From positions 1 to 51,279 of the forward strand of contig JBMFQR010000013.1 of assembly GCA_049968515.1 (NCBI GenBank): 51,279 nucleotides of DNA. Direction: 5' to 3'. The notes below the pieces were generated by a model. It made no database searches, was not told the DNA's origin, and worked only from the letters and a program-made list of their open reading frames with translations. This document shows positions 35,412 to 43,132 of the stretch, in pieces. The stretch comes from JAOACQ01 sp049968515 (GTDB lineage Bacteria; Spirochaetota; Brevinematia; Brevinematales; JAOACQ01). The first letter of the stretch is position 1. Every line of letters begins with the position of its first letter. Position numbers and translations under genes: made by a program.

Positions 35412-36236
35412 ATGAAATCAGCTAAAAAAGCCATTGCAATTTTCTTTGATATTTTTATATTGCTTTTCATAAGCGGATGGATTTATATGCTTTATCGCGA
35501 ATTTATTTCATTACCAAGAGATAATGAGTTATTAAAATTTTTTATCTTTCAGATAAAGCTTATTCTTTTTACATTGTTTTTGATTTCTTCAATAGCATTT
35601 ATCTGGTTTACTGGCTTCAGAAAAAATGGGAAAGAATCTATAGACCTCAACTTTTTAAAGAAAGAATTTGAAGGTTTAAACAAACTTATACAGACAAAGC
35701 TGGAAGACAAATCCTATGTTGATGTGATTGACAAAAAACTCTTTCTTTCATCAGAAATAGAAAAGCTAATCGATGCAAAAAATATTGAAGAAATCTTTAA
35801 GCTTCTTTTTAAATCAGTAGAAAAAATAACAAAAGCAGAAAGAATTTCACTCCAGTTTTTTGACTTCAGTGAAAAGAAACTCAAGCTGATTAAGAAAAAG
35901 GGCTTTGAACTGGTTGATAATTACATAGCTTTTGAAAATCCACCATCTTACCTTGCTTTTAATTCAAATAAAAGGCTCTTTGTAACCAACATTGAAACCC
36001 ATCCTGGGTTAAAGCTCGAAAACAGGCCATATTACTCAAAGAAATCATTTATGATTTTCCCGATCAGGATGTTTGGAAAAACATTTGGTGTCTTTAATGT
36101 CTCAGAAAAAGATAGCCCGGATGGAACATTCAGTGTTGAGGACTTTGAAAAAGCCTCTTTGCTTGTGACGGCATTTGCACAGAAGATAGAAAACATTATT
36201 CTCTATATCTCACTTGAAGATTTAATCTCACAATAA
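35412..36236 (+). CDS. Membrane-anchored GAF-domain protein
   Basis: A 274-residue protein with two N-terminal transmembrane helices (about 8-28 and 45-68) and a helical linker. A GAF domain covers about 110-262: IEEIFKLLFKSVEKITKAERISL, KKGFELVDNYIAFENPP, KRLFVTNIETHPG and SFMIFPIRMFGKTFGVFNVSEK. There is no kinase, cyclase, GGDEF or HTH output. It begins 4 nt after the TPR-Mrr gene and is almost certainly cotranscribed with it. With the divergent HAMP-PAS and coiled-coil genes it forms a small set of membrane sensor-like proteins lacking outputs. The ligand is unknown. Confidence 0.7.
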   Translation: MKSAKKAIAIFFDIFILLFISGWIYMLYREFISLPRDNELLKFFIFQIKLILFTLFLISSIAFIWFTGFRKNGKESIDLNFLKKEFEGLNKLIQTKLEDKSYVDVIDKKLFLSSEIEKLIDAKNIEEIFKLLFKSVEKITKAERISLQFFDFSEKKLKLIKKKGFELVDNYIAFENPPSYLAFNSNKRLFVTNIETHPGLKLENRPYYSKKSFMIFPIRMFGKTFGVFNVSEKDSPDGTFSVEDFEKASLLVTAFAQKIENIILYISLEDLISQ

Positions 36237-36351
36237 GCCCCCCTCTGAATTTTTATGGAAAATTGGTAACCTCACATACTGTCCTTCTGCCTGTAATCTT
36301 ATTCAAAATCGCACAATCCAAAAAAAATTCAAGCCCAAAAACCTCGAATAC

Positions 36352-36379
36352 TTTACAAATCTGAAAAAAATGTTATAAT
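36352..36379 (+). promoter_or_regulatory. Vegetative promoter of korDABC
   Basis: TTTACA (36352-36357), 16-nt spacer, extended -10 TGTTATAAT (TATAAT at 36374-36379). The start codon at 36407 is 27 nt beyond. Confidence 0.75.
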
Positions 36380-36406
36380 TTATACAAAAACTTTTAGAGG
36401 TTGGGG

Positions 36407-36619
36407 ATGAAATTTCACATCGAAATAGATTCAGAAATATGCAAGGGCTGTGGACTTTGCATTCCAGAATGCTCCAGAAATGTCATAGAGCTCGGTGATA
36501 AATTCAACAAAAACGGATGGCGTTATGCCATTCCTGCAAGAAATGATGACTGCATAGGCTGTAAAAGATGCGCTATAGTATGCCCCGATGTGGCAATAAG
36601 AGTAATAAAAGAGGATTAA
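36407..36619 (+). CDS. korD: 2-oxoacid:ferredoxin oxidoreductase, ferredoxin-like delta subunit
   Basis: A 70-residue two-cluster ferredoxin subunit. CKGCGLCIPEC and CIGCKRCAIVCPD are the two complete CxxCxxC-x3-C sets for 4Fe-4S clusters, which carry electrons from the TPP centre. Size and position at the head of the operon match KorD/VorD/OorD. ATG 36407 has AGAGG at 6 nt; the TTG at 36401 is inside the spacer. It directly abuts korA. Confidence 0.9.
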   Translation: MKFHIEIDSEICKGCGLCIPECSRNVIELGDKFNKNGWRYAIPARNDDCIGCKRCAIVCPDVAIRVIKED

Positions 36620-37696
36620 ATGAAAGACGTAAGATTAATGAAAGGCAATGAAGCTCTTGTAGAAGGGGCTTTAATTGCTGGATGTAGATTTTACTTTGGC
36701 TATCCTATAACTCCACAGAATGAGGTGACAGAATTGATGTCTGTAAGAATGCCAGAGGCTGGAGGAGTTTTTATACAGGCAGAAAGCGAGCTTGCCGCTA
36801 TAAATATGGTTTTTGGTGCTTCAGCGGCTGGTGGCAGGGTAATGACAACTACATCAAGCCCAGGTTTTAGCCTTATGCAGGAGGGCGTTTCATATTTAGC
36901 CACTGCTATGCTTCCCTGTGTGTTGGCAAATGTGCAGAGAGGTGGCCCCGGACTCGGTAATATAGCAGGATCGCAGGGAGATTACTTTCAAGCCACCAAG
37001 GGTGGTGGTCACGGAGATTATCATACTATTGTACTTGCTCCGGCTTCACCTCAGGAAATGCTTGATTTTACAATTCTTGGATTTGAGCTTTCAGATAAGT
37101 ACAGGACACCAGCTTTGATACTTTCGGATGGAATTATAGGGCAGATGATGGAAAATGTTAAAATTCCATCCAATTATAAGCCAGTTCTTTATGAAAAAAG
37201 CTGGGCTCTGACAGGTGCAGCAGGGAGAAAAAAGAATGTGATAAGATCTCTCTGGCTTGATGAGACACTTATGGAGAAGGTCAATCTCAAACTTCAGGAA
37301 ACATACAAGGCTATATGTGAAAATGAAGTAAGATATGAAGAGGTGTTTCTGGATGATGCAAAAGTCATTCTTGTGGCTTATGGAATTTCATCGAGGGTCT
37401 GTAATAGTGTGACAAGCGAGATGAGAAAGGAAGGATACAAGGTTGGGTTGCTAAGACCCATAACCCTTTACCCATTCCCTTACAAAAAACTAAAGAAACT
37501 TGTGGAAAATGGTGCAAAAGCCATTCTCACTGTTGAAATGAGTTCAGGACAGATGGTTGAAGACGTAAAACTCGGTGTGGAATGCAAAATTCCAGTCGAA
37601 TTTTATGGAAAACTTGGTGGAGTTTTACTTGACGAAAATGAAATAAAGAATTATGCTTTAAACCTCTACAAAAAATATGTTGGGGAGAAAGAATGA
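36620..37696 (+). CDS. korA: 2-oxoacid:ferredoxin oxidoreductase alpha subunit
   Basis: A 358-residue subunit carrying the pyrimidine-binding and C-terminal domains of a CoA-dependent 2-oxoacid oxidoreductase (2-oxoglutarate, or branched-chain 2-oxoacids as in VorB). Typical blocks are MKGNEALVEGALIAGCRFYFGYPITPQNE, AESELAAINMVFGASAAGGRVMTTTSSPGFSLM and QRGGPGLGNIAGSQGDYF (each named here in part). The C-terminal domain has VLVAYG-like VILVAYGISSRV and LLRPITLYPFP. Substrate choice between Kor and Vor cannot be made by eye. Stop and next start overlap by 4 nt. Confidence 0.9.
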   Translation: MKDVRLMKGNEALVEGALIAGCRFYFGYPITPQNEVTELMSVRMPEAGGVFIQAESELAAINMVFGASAAGGRVMTTTSSPGFSLMQEGVSYLATAMLPCVLANVQRGGPGLGNIAGSQGDYFQATKGGGHGDYHTIVLAPASPQEMLDFTILGFELSDKYRTPALILSDGIIGQMMENVKIPSNYKPVLYEKSWALTGAAGRKKNVIRSLWLDETLMEKVNLKLQETYKAICENEVRYEEVFLDDAKVILVAYGISSRVCNSVTSEMRKEGYKVGLLRPITLYPFPYKKLKKLVENGAKAILTVEMSSGQMVEDVKLGVECKIPVEFYGKLGGVLLDENEIKNYALNLYKKYVGEKE

Positions 37697-38442
37697 AAAG
37701 TTTAGTTTTTGATAAACCAGAAAGTCTGGTAGGGCTACCAATGCATTACTGCCCGGGTTGTGGACATTCCGTGGTACACAGGCTTATCTGCGAGGTTATA
37801 GATGAACTTGGAGCAAGAGAGATTGCTATAGGCATTGCCCCCGTAGGCTGTGCTGTGCTTGCCTATGACTACTGGGACTTTGATGTAAGTGAGGCAGCTC
37901 ACGGAAGGGCAGCCGCTGTGGCAACTGGAATAAAGAGGGTTCATCCCGACAAGCTTGTGATATGCTATCAGGGTGATGGTGACCTTGCCTCAATTGGGCT
38001 TGCAGAAACACTGCACGCAGCAAACAGAGGAGAAAATTTTACTGTCATATTTATAAACAATGCTAACTATGGAATGACGGGCGGACAGCTTGCTCCAACA
38101 ACCCTGATGGGACAGAAGACCACCACCTCACAAAATGGTAGAAATCCAGCTCAGCATGGTTATCCCTTAAAGATTGCTGAAATGATAGCCTCACTGGATG
38201 CACCTGTGTTTGTGGCAAGAAGCACAGTGGCAGATTTTAAAAACATACTTCAGACAAGGTCTTTGATTAAAAAGGCTTTCAAGCTACAGTTAAGTAAAGC
38301 AGGATATACATTTATAGAGATTCTGTCAAATTGTAATACCAACTGGAAAATGTCACCAGTTGAAGCAAACAGGTTTATAATCGAGGAAATGATAAAGACA
38401 TTTCCTCTCGGTGTTTTTAAAGATAGGGGAGATGTAAAATGA
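37693..38442 (+). CDS. korB: 2-oxoacid:ferredoxin oxidoreductase beta (TPP-binding) subunit
   Basis: A 249-residue thiamine pyrophosphate subunit. HYCPGCGHSVVHRL near the N-terminus supplies Fe-S or zinc-type cysteines. The TPP/Mg motif is GDGDLASIGLAETLHAANRG ending in INNANYGMTGGQ. TTTSQNGRNPAQHGYP is the usual KorB/VorA loop. The C-terminus (TFIEILSNCNTNWKMSP) binds the partner. The length is normal. It overlaps korA and korC by 4 nt each, consistent with stoichiometric translation. Confidence 0.93.
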   Translation: MKSLVFDKPESLVGLPMHYCPGCGHSVVHRLICEVIDELGAREIAIGIAPVGCAVLAYDYWDFDVSEAAHGRAAAVATGIKRVHPDKLVICYQGDGDLASIGLAETLHAANRGENFTVIFINNANYGMTGGQLAPTTLMGQKTTTSQNGRNPAQHGYPLKIAEMIASLDAPVFVARSTVADFKNILQTRSLIKKAFKLQLSKAGYTFIEILSNCNTNWKMSPVEANRFIIEEMIKTFPLGVFKDRGDVK

Positions 38443-38975
38443 CGAAAAAAATTATATTTTCAGGTTTTGGTGGGCAGGGATTGCTCACTGCAGGCTATTT
38501 GTTTGCAGAAGCATCTGTAATGGATGGACTTAACTCAACCTACTTTCCATCTTATGGTGCTGAAATGAGGGGAGGGACAGCAAATTGCCATGTTATAATC
38601 TCAGAGGAAAAGATTGCCTCGCCAATCATATCATCCACGGATATTCTTGTGGCTTTTAATTCACCTTCTCTGAATAAATTCTCAAAAAGGCTAAAGAATG
38701 AAGGTATGGCTATATTAAATATGTCTGTTATCAAAGAGGAGTTGAAAAACCTTGCAAAGAAGATAATGGGTTTCAAATTCGATGAAATATGCCTTTTAAA
38801 ACTCGGTAGTTCAAGATTTTCTAACATTGTTCTGCTTGGTGTACTTGCCAGAATAACAGATATCGTAAAAGAAAGCAGCCTTATTAAGGCTATAGAAGAG
38901 CAATTCTGGACAAAGGGTAAAAACATTGTAACTGCAAATATTGAGGCTCTAAAGATAGGACTTTCACTCTGTTAA
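38439..38975 (+). CDS. korC: 2-oxoacid:ferredoxin oxidoreductase gamma subunit
   Basis: A 178-residue gamma subunit (CoA-binding side). It has the family opening IIFSGFGGQGLLTAGYLFAEA, then YFPSYGAEMRGGTANCHVIISE and DILVAFNSPSLNKF. It completes the DABC order of the operon. No clear terminator lies in the 184 nt before the convergent OMP gene. Confidence 0.92.
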   Translation: MTKKIIFSGFGGQGLLTAGYLFAEASVMDGLNSTYFPSYGAEMRGGTANCHVIISEEKIASPIISSTDILVAFNSPSLNKFSKRLKNEGMAILNMSVIKEELKNLAKKIMGFKFDEICLLKLGSSRFSNIVLLGVLARITDIVKESSLIKAIEEQFWTKGKNIVTANIEALKIGLSLC

Positions 38976-39159
38976 AATTTATAAGGTATTACATCGCTTT
39001 CAACATTATCAGCCAACAACAGATCTGGATCGGGGGACTTTTTCAATAAGATATCCCTGCACTTTTAGGAGATAGCGATTTTAAAAACTTTACCTTTTGA
39101 GCATTTATGCATTTATTTCCAAAGGTTTTAAGTACTGGCAATGCCGACAGGAGATAAAA

Positions 39160-39690
39160 TCAGAAAGTAAATCCAAATCTAAAGCCCACAGATTGATACA
39201 TAGTAAGCACTTTCTCATAATATCCATCCAAACCAATATAAATTTCTCCCTCAAGATATGGATCAAAGGTTAAACCCCATAGATCATCAAATACAAATTT
39301 CATACCGAGTTGAAGAGGAATAGTTAAGAGGGTTCCCGATTGCGTAACATTATTCGTTGTATTTTGACCTATATTATACATACATCCTACCTTAATATAG
39401 TAACCATAAGGTCCATTCCCTTCAGGATAAAAAGTTAAAGAGCCACCATATGAGTTTAAAAAAATATATGGAGCATTAAAATAACCTATATTTCCAGCTA
39501 TACCCACATACCTAAAACTTGCAACTTCAACTTGAGCACCAACACCAATTCCTCCTACAAGCAAGCCTTTTATGGTATAACCTGTATCAACTGAGACAAA
39601 TAAGAATTTTTCATTATAAGAATCCTCTTCAGCAAAAAGATAAACCACACAAATAAAAGTCAAAATCAAAATAAAAAGTCTAAGTTTCAT
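39160..39690 (-). CDS. Small outer-membrane beta-barrel-like protein
   Basis: A 176-residue exported protein. The signal peptide is MKLRLFILILTFICVVYLFAEE (cleavage near residue 20). The mature part has about eight amphipathic strands with aromatic girdles (GAQVEVASFRYVGIAGNIGYF, GGSLTFYPEGNGPYGYYIKVG) and ends SVGFRFGFTF, with a terminal Phe, the usual BAM signal. ATG 39690 is chosen because GAGGGG would abut the earlier ATG at 39696. It follows the lipoprotein gene by 21 nt. Confidence 0.65.
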   Translation of the reverse strand: MKLRLFILILTFICVVYLFAEEDSYNEKFLFVSVDTGYTIKGLLVGGIGVGAQVEVASFRYVGIAGNIGYFNAPYIFLNSYGGSLTFYPEGNGPYGYYIKVGCMYNIGQNTTNNVTQSGTLLTIPLQLGMKFVFDDLWGLTFDPYLEGEIYIGLDGYYEKVLTMYQSVGFRFGFTF

Positions 39691-39711
39691 AATCATCCCC
39701 TCTTCTTAATC

Positions 39712-40248
39712 TCAATAGAGATAATACATTCCTTCTTTTATTTCAACTGGCTTCACTTCCATATTTGTCAAATCTGGATAAAAATCCCCAAGATTTTTTA
39801 CATCTTCCTCAATAAGGTTTGTCCACACCATTCTGTAAGTTTTTAAAATATCCTTTTGATAAAAAATAAATCTGCCAAGGTAATTAAGTTTATTTTCTTC
39901 AAGATTAAAATTTAAATCTTTATTTATCCAGAAATCTGTCCCAAAAGCATAATATCTCATCCCAATTCTAGTAAAACCCTTTGCATTTCTACCAACATCA
40001 AACACAAAGAAAGTAAAATCCTGATTGATAGAAAGAGTTACATCCTGAGAATCTCTTATCATAAAATAAACAAGACTTACAAAAGGAGCATTCTCCTTGT
40101 CAATTGTTCCAAAAACAAGTGCGCCCTTCGGTTTATACCTTCTTGCCTCATCAGGTTTTACATAACGGGCAGCCATAAACTCATAGAAACCTCCTATACA
40201 GGAGGTAAGCACAGCCAAAATCATAAGAGAAAATAAGATTCTTTTCAT
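39712..40248 (-). CDS. Lipoprotein of unknown function
   Basis: A 178-residue protein. The lipobox LAVLTSC puts the lipidated Cys at residue 17 after a short basic-hydrophobic leader. The remainder is strand-rich (GALVFGTIDKENAPFVSLVYFM, FTFFVFDVGRNAKG, GMRYYAFGTDFW) and resembles a small jelly-roll or carboxypeptidase-regulatory-like domain, though I recognise no family. It lies 21 nt downstream of the coiled-coil nuclease-like gene and 21 nt upstream of the small OMP, so the three probably form one unit. Confidence 0.6.
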   Translation of the reverse strand: MKRILFSLMILAVLTSCIGGFYEFMAARYVKPDEARRYKPKGALVFGTIDKENAPFVSLVYFMIRDSQDVTLSINQDFTFFVFDVGRNAKGFTRIGMRYYAFGTDFWINKDLNFNLEENKLNYLGRFIFYQKDILKTYRMVWTNLIEEDVKNLGDFYPDLTNMEVKPVEIKEGMYYLY

Positions 40249-40269
40249 AATAAACCTCTCTATATTTGA

Positions 40270-41217
40270 CTAATCACTATCTTCATCACTAAATATCTGT
40301 ATCGGACGTGGAGAATCAGCAAAAGCCTTATATACACTCGGCGGAATATATATTGCCGCGACCATCAATTTAGGCTCAACCCCATTTTTATCTCTGTAAT
40401 CATCTGCCGATTCATTTAGTTTTCTTATATCATCCTTATTCATTCTTGAAGTTATTTCAAGCAAAATATGTTCTCCATTTCGAATTATTATATCGACTTC
40501 TCTTCCACCATAATAACCCTTGCTTACACTGTAGCCAAGATTAGTAAGAAGTCCCTTGATTGTGTTTCTGAACACATTCTCACTCTGAATTCCCCATCTG
40601 CTTCCGAGAGCAGAGATTCTCTCATCAATTTTTCTAAAACCCATTTCCATTGTTTCAGCAAGTTTCGCAACCGCCTCCTCAAGCCTATCAAGCCTCTCTT
40701 CCGTCTTCCTCTGCGCTTCGGCAAGGGCTTCAACTTTCTCCTCCGTCTTCCTCTGCGCCTCGGCAAGCCTCTCTACCGCCTCTTCAAGCCTATCAAGCCT
40801 CTCCTCCGTCTTCCTCTGTACCTCGGCAAGCTTTTCTACTGCCTCCTCAAGCCTGCCTATCCTCTCCTCCGTCTTCCTCTGTGCCTCGGCAAGCCTCTCT
40901 ACTGCCTCTTCAAGCCTATCAAGCCTCTCCTCCGTCTTCCTCTGCGCTTCGGCAAGCTTCTCTACCGCCTCCTCAAGCCTGCCTACCCTCTCCCCCGTCT
41001 TCCTCTGCGCCTCGGCAAGCCTCTCTACTGCCTCTTCAAGCCTGCAAAGCCTTTCTTCAGATCTATTCTGTGCCTCAGCAAGCATCCTCACAATATCTTT
41101 TAACTCTGTAAAATCTTGCCTGCTGATTCCAGATTCAGAATGTACATATTCAACAAGATCAACTACAGCACCCTGTAATTCCTCGGGAAATTCCTTAATA
41201 AGATCCGCCATCCTCAT
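40270..41217 (-). CDS. Tandem-repeat coiled-coil protein with PD-(D/E)XK-like C-terminal domain (DUF3782-like)
   Basis: A 315-residue soluble protein. Residues 46-187 are a coiled coil built from 21-residue units (RLEEAVERLAEAQRKTEER), three heptads each. One unit is short by one heptad (residues 162-175). Residues 205-310 read as a restriction-endonuclease-like fold: YGGREVD (Asp242) then HILLEIT (Glu254-x-Thr256). In active nucleases the last residue is Lys, so activity is doubtful. DUF3782-type proteins of this layout are common in thermophiles; their role is unknown. AGAGG lies 5 nt before the ATG, and a promoter lies at 41263-41291. There is no restriction-modification gene nearby. Confidence 0.7.
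   Translation of the reverse strand: MRMADLIKEFPEELQGAVVDLVEYVHSESGISRQDFTELKDIVRMLAEAQNRSEERLCRLEEAVERLAEAQRKTGERVGRLEEAVEKLAEAQRKTEERLDRLEEAVERLAEAQRKTEERIGRLEEAVEKLAEVQRKTEERLDRLEEAVERLAEAQRKTEEKVEALAEAQRKTEERLDRLEEAVAKLAETMEMGFRKIDERISALGSRWGIQSENVFRNTIKGLLTNLGYSVSKGYYGGREVDIIIRNGEHILLEITSRMNKDDIRKLNESADDYRDKNGVEPKLMVAAIYIPPSVYKAFADSPRPIQIFSDEDSD
40657..41082 (-). repeat. 63-bp coding tandem repeat
   Basis: About six and two-thirds units encoding the 21-residue coiled-coil repeat. The units are close to identical in DNA, and a 21-nt deletion sits in one unit. Confidence 0.8.
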
Positions 41218-41262
41218 ACAAACCTCTATTTCTATCAGTCAACAAAAATATTATCTATCTTT

Positions 41263-41291
41263 ATGATAACACTAAAAGCCAATTTTTTCAA
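41263..41291 (-). promoter_or_regulatory. Vegetative promoter of the coiled-coil/nuclease-like gene
   Basis: On the minus strand, TTGAAA (41291-41286), 17 nt, extended -10 TGTTATCAT (41268-41263). It lies next to the porin terminator. Confidence 0.7.
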
Positions 41292-41300
41292 AAAAAAGAC

Positions 41301-41330
41301 AAAAAAAGGCTGCCCGAAGGCAGCCTTTTT
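41301..41330 (-). terminator. Rho-independent terminator of the porin-like gene
   Basis: A 7-bp GC stem GGCTGCC / GGCAGCC flanked by A- and T-runs. On the minus strand the loop is UUCG closed by C-G, the extra-stable tetraloop, followed by seven U. The symmetric A/T runs allow bidirectional use. Confidence 0.92.
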
Positions 41331-41351
41331 ATAACTTAAAGCTAAACATTC

Positions 41352-42761
41352 TTAGAATGCAAATGAAACATCAGCAAATCCAAAAAGTCCCCACAGACCA
41401 CCACCGCCGGTAATATGACCGCGGATAGTAACATTGTCCTTTGAGAATTGGAGATAGTTTGCTCCAAAACCGTTTCCACCGCCATCCCAGTCATTGAAGT
41501 AGTTAAAGTGAAGAATTTCTGACTCATAAGTTGTTGTCATTCCACCAGAAGCTATTTTTACACCACCACTATAGTAACTACCACTTCCACCTTGAGTTGC
41601 TATTGCCTTCTGGTTCCAGTAGAGTATAGTGCTCATCCCGATTTCCCAATCACTTGCAAACTTGGCAGAACCAGCAAATCTCAAGAATGGATTCTGATAT
41701 CCATGCTCATCAAAGTAGCCATATTCTCCGACTAAACCACCTGCTGGCAGGTTGGTCTCACTAGGAGCACCTTTTGGGATATCAGCAAGCTTAAGAAGAT
41801 AGCCCACACCGAGTGTTAAGAGTATTGGGCCAGCTGGCTTAACTGTAAGACCAGCAAATATGGGTACTTCCATAGTTGTAGCACCATTGGTGTTTGTCCC
41901 GAGCGTCGAATTTACAAGTGTTATGCTGTCATCATAAACATAACCAGCATGGACAAACGCACCAAGAAATTCATTAATAAGAATATTCAGTCTTCCCATT
42001 ATACCAAAAACCAATTGTGAAGAAGAGTTATTGTTTGTCTCTCCACTTGATAAAGCATAGCTTCCACCATAACTAATAAATGTAATTTTTGGGAATATTT
42101 CAAGACCAACAGTACCAAAATCCATGTTAAAATGAACTGGTAAAATCACCTTAAAATAAGATGATTTTGCTGTGTTAGTATCTGCTCCATCCTTAACATC
42201 TGCATCTCCTAACCCTATGTAAAGATCAAGTTTATCCCATGGATCAATATGAAGTCTAAATGATTCACTAATAGGTAAATCCATAGTAAAATCAACACCT
42301 ATGATGTTAGCACCACCGCTTTTCTTTGATTCTGTAGTTGTTCCAGAAGTTGGTACAATTTTCTGAGAATAAGAATAATCCCAGTGCCACCAGGCAAGAC
42401 CCAAAGAAAGATTAGCAGGACCAGCCTTCAATCCAGAAAACTGCAAATATCCAGGAGAAGTAACTCTCTTTGCACCACTATAAGCATCAACTCCAAACGC
42501 CTTATTCACATCGTTCAAAGCTCCATTCATCTGCCATTCACCAAGATTCACAGAGCTTCTGAGCTTATAGCTAAGGGTGAAGGCATCAAAATTGAGGTCA
42601 AAACCTGTCCCTCTTCTTCCTACACGCAGGTCATCGAGCAAACCCCACTCAGTAGCTGTAACAGTACCGTCTGAATTATACCTCATATACAGGCTACCAC
42701 CTACTGAATAGGCTAAAGATGCTACCAGAAGTAGCATTAGAACTCCTAAAATTTTCCTCAT
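41352..42761 (-). CDS. Porin-like outer-membrane protein
   Basis: A 469-residue exported beta-barrel protein. The signal peptide MRKILGVLMLLLVASLAYS is cleaved after AYS. The mature chain is full of alternating strands with short turns and long Gly/Ser/Thr/Asn loops (for example TTTESKKSGGANIIG, TNNNSSSQLVF). It ends LWGLFGFADVSFAF with a terminal Phe. Low Cys, high Gly and aromatics fit a general porin or channel, but I can assign no known family. GAGG lies before the ATG. A consensus promoter and a strong terminator bracket it as a single-gene unit, suggesting high expression. Confidence 0.7.
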   Translation of the reverse strand: MRKILGVLMLLLVASLAYSVGGSLYMRYNSDGTVTATEWGLLDDLRVGRRGTGFDLNFDAFTLSYKLRSSVNLGEWQMNGALNDVNKAFGVDAYSGAKRVTSPGYLQFSGLKAGPANLSLGLAWWHWDYSYSQKIVPTSGTTTESKKSGGANIIGVDFTMDLPISESFRLHIDPWDKLDLYIGLGDADVKDGADTNTAKSSYFKVILPVHFNMDFGTVGLEIFPKITFISYGGSYALSSGETNNNSSSQLVFGIMGRLNILINEFLGAFVHAGYVYDDSITLVNSTLGTNTNGATTMEVPIFAGLTVKPAGPILLTLGVGYLLKLADIPKGAPSETNLPAGGLVGEYGYFDEHGYQNPFLRFAGSAKFASDWEIGMSTILYWNQKAIATQGGSGSYYSGGVKIASGGMTTTYESEILHFNYFNDWDGGGNGFGANYLQFSKDNVTIRGHITGGGGLWGLFGFADVSFAF

Positions 42762-42794
42762 CTGAAAATCCTCCTATTTCAAAATTTTGCTAAT

Positions 42795-42823
42795 ACTATA
42801 CCAAGAAATTTATAGTTTGTCAA
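42795..42823 (-). promoter_or_regulatory. Strong vegetative promoter of the porin-like gene
   Basis: On the minus strand, TTGACA (42823-42818), 17 nt, TATAGT (42800-42795). About 33 nt separate it from the ATG. Confidence 0.88.
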
Positions 42824-43129
42824 GTGATTTTTAATTTTTTAAAAAAAATTCTTTCTTTATTATCTTTGAAACTATTTTTCTACATTTTTAAATTAAACTG
42901 AATAAAACAAAAAGAAGTGGCAACGCTCTTCCATTTGATTTCAGCAGTATTAATATTGCATTTTTATTTGGCATTTACTTTTAAGCTGTGCATTTTATAA
43001 ATATGTCCCGCAATATGTATCTGGATAGACACATGGCCGTGTAGTGTTGTTATTTTGTAGAGACGCACAACCGTATGTCTCTACATTATTACAAGGCAGC
43101 ACGTTTCGCAAATGGACGGCCGTGCATCT
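42824..43129. other. Noncoding spacer between smc and the porin-like gene
   Basis: No ORF is supported. The left part is AT-rich sequence upstream of the porin promoter. The right 120 nt carry the palindromic GTAGAGAC/GGCCGTG element listed separately. No U-tract terminator for smc was found. Confidence 0.6.
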
Positions 43130-43132
43130 CTA
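43058..43132. repeat. Palindromic GTAGAGAC...GTCTCTAC element running into the smc stop
   Basis: GTAGAGAC (43058-43065) pairs with GTCTCTAC (43077-43084). A second, related arm (GGCCGTGCATCTCTA, 43118-43132) ends in the smc stop codon. An ATGGCCGTGTAG at 43033-43044 is a third piece. It resembles the dispersed TAGAGACGCACGGCCGTGC-type intergenic repeats of many bacterial genomes. Confidence 0.6.

Noticed and set aside
40468..41111. Two long plus-strand frames opposite the coiled-coil gene
   Set aside because: They are low-complexity Pro/Leu/Ser mirrors of the 63-bp repeat, with no start signal. The minus-strand protein is well formed.
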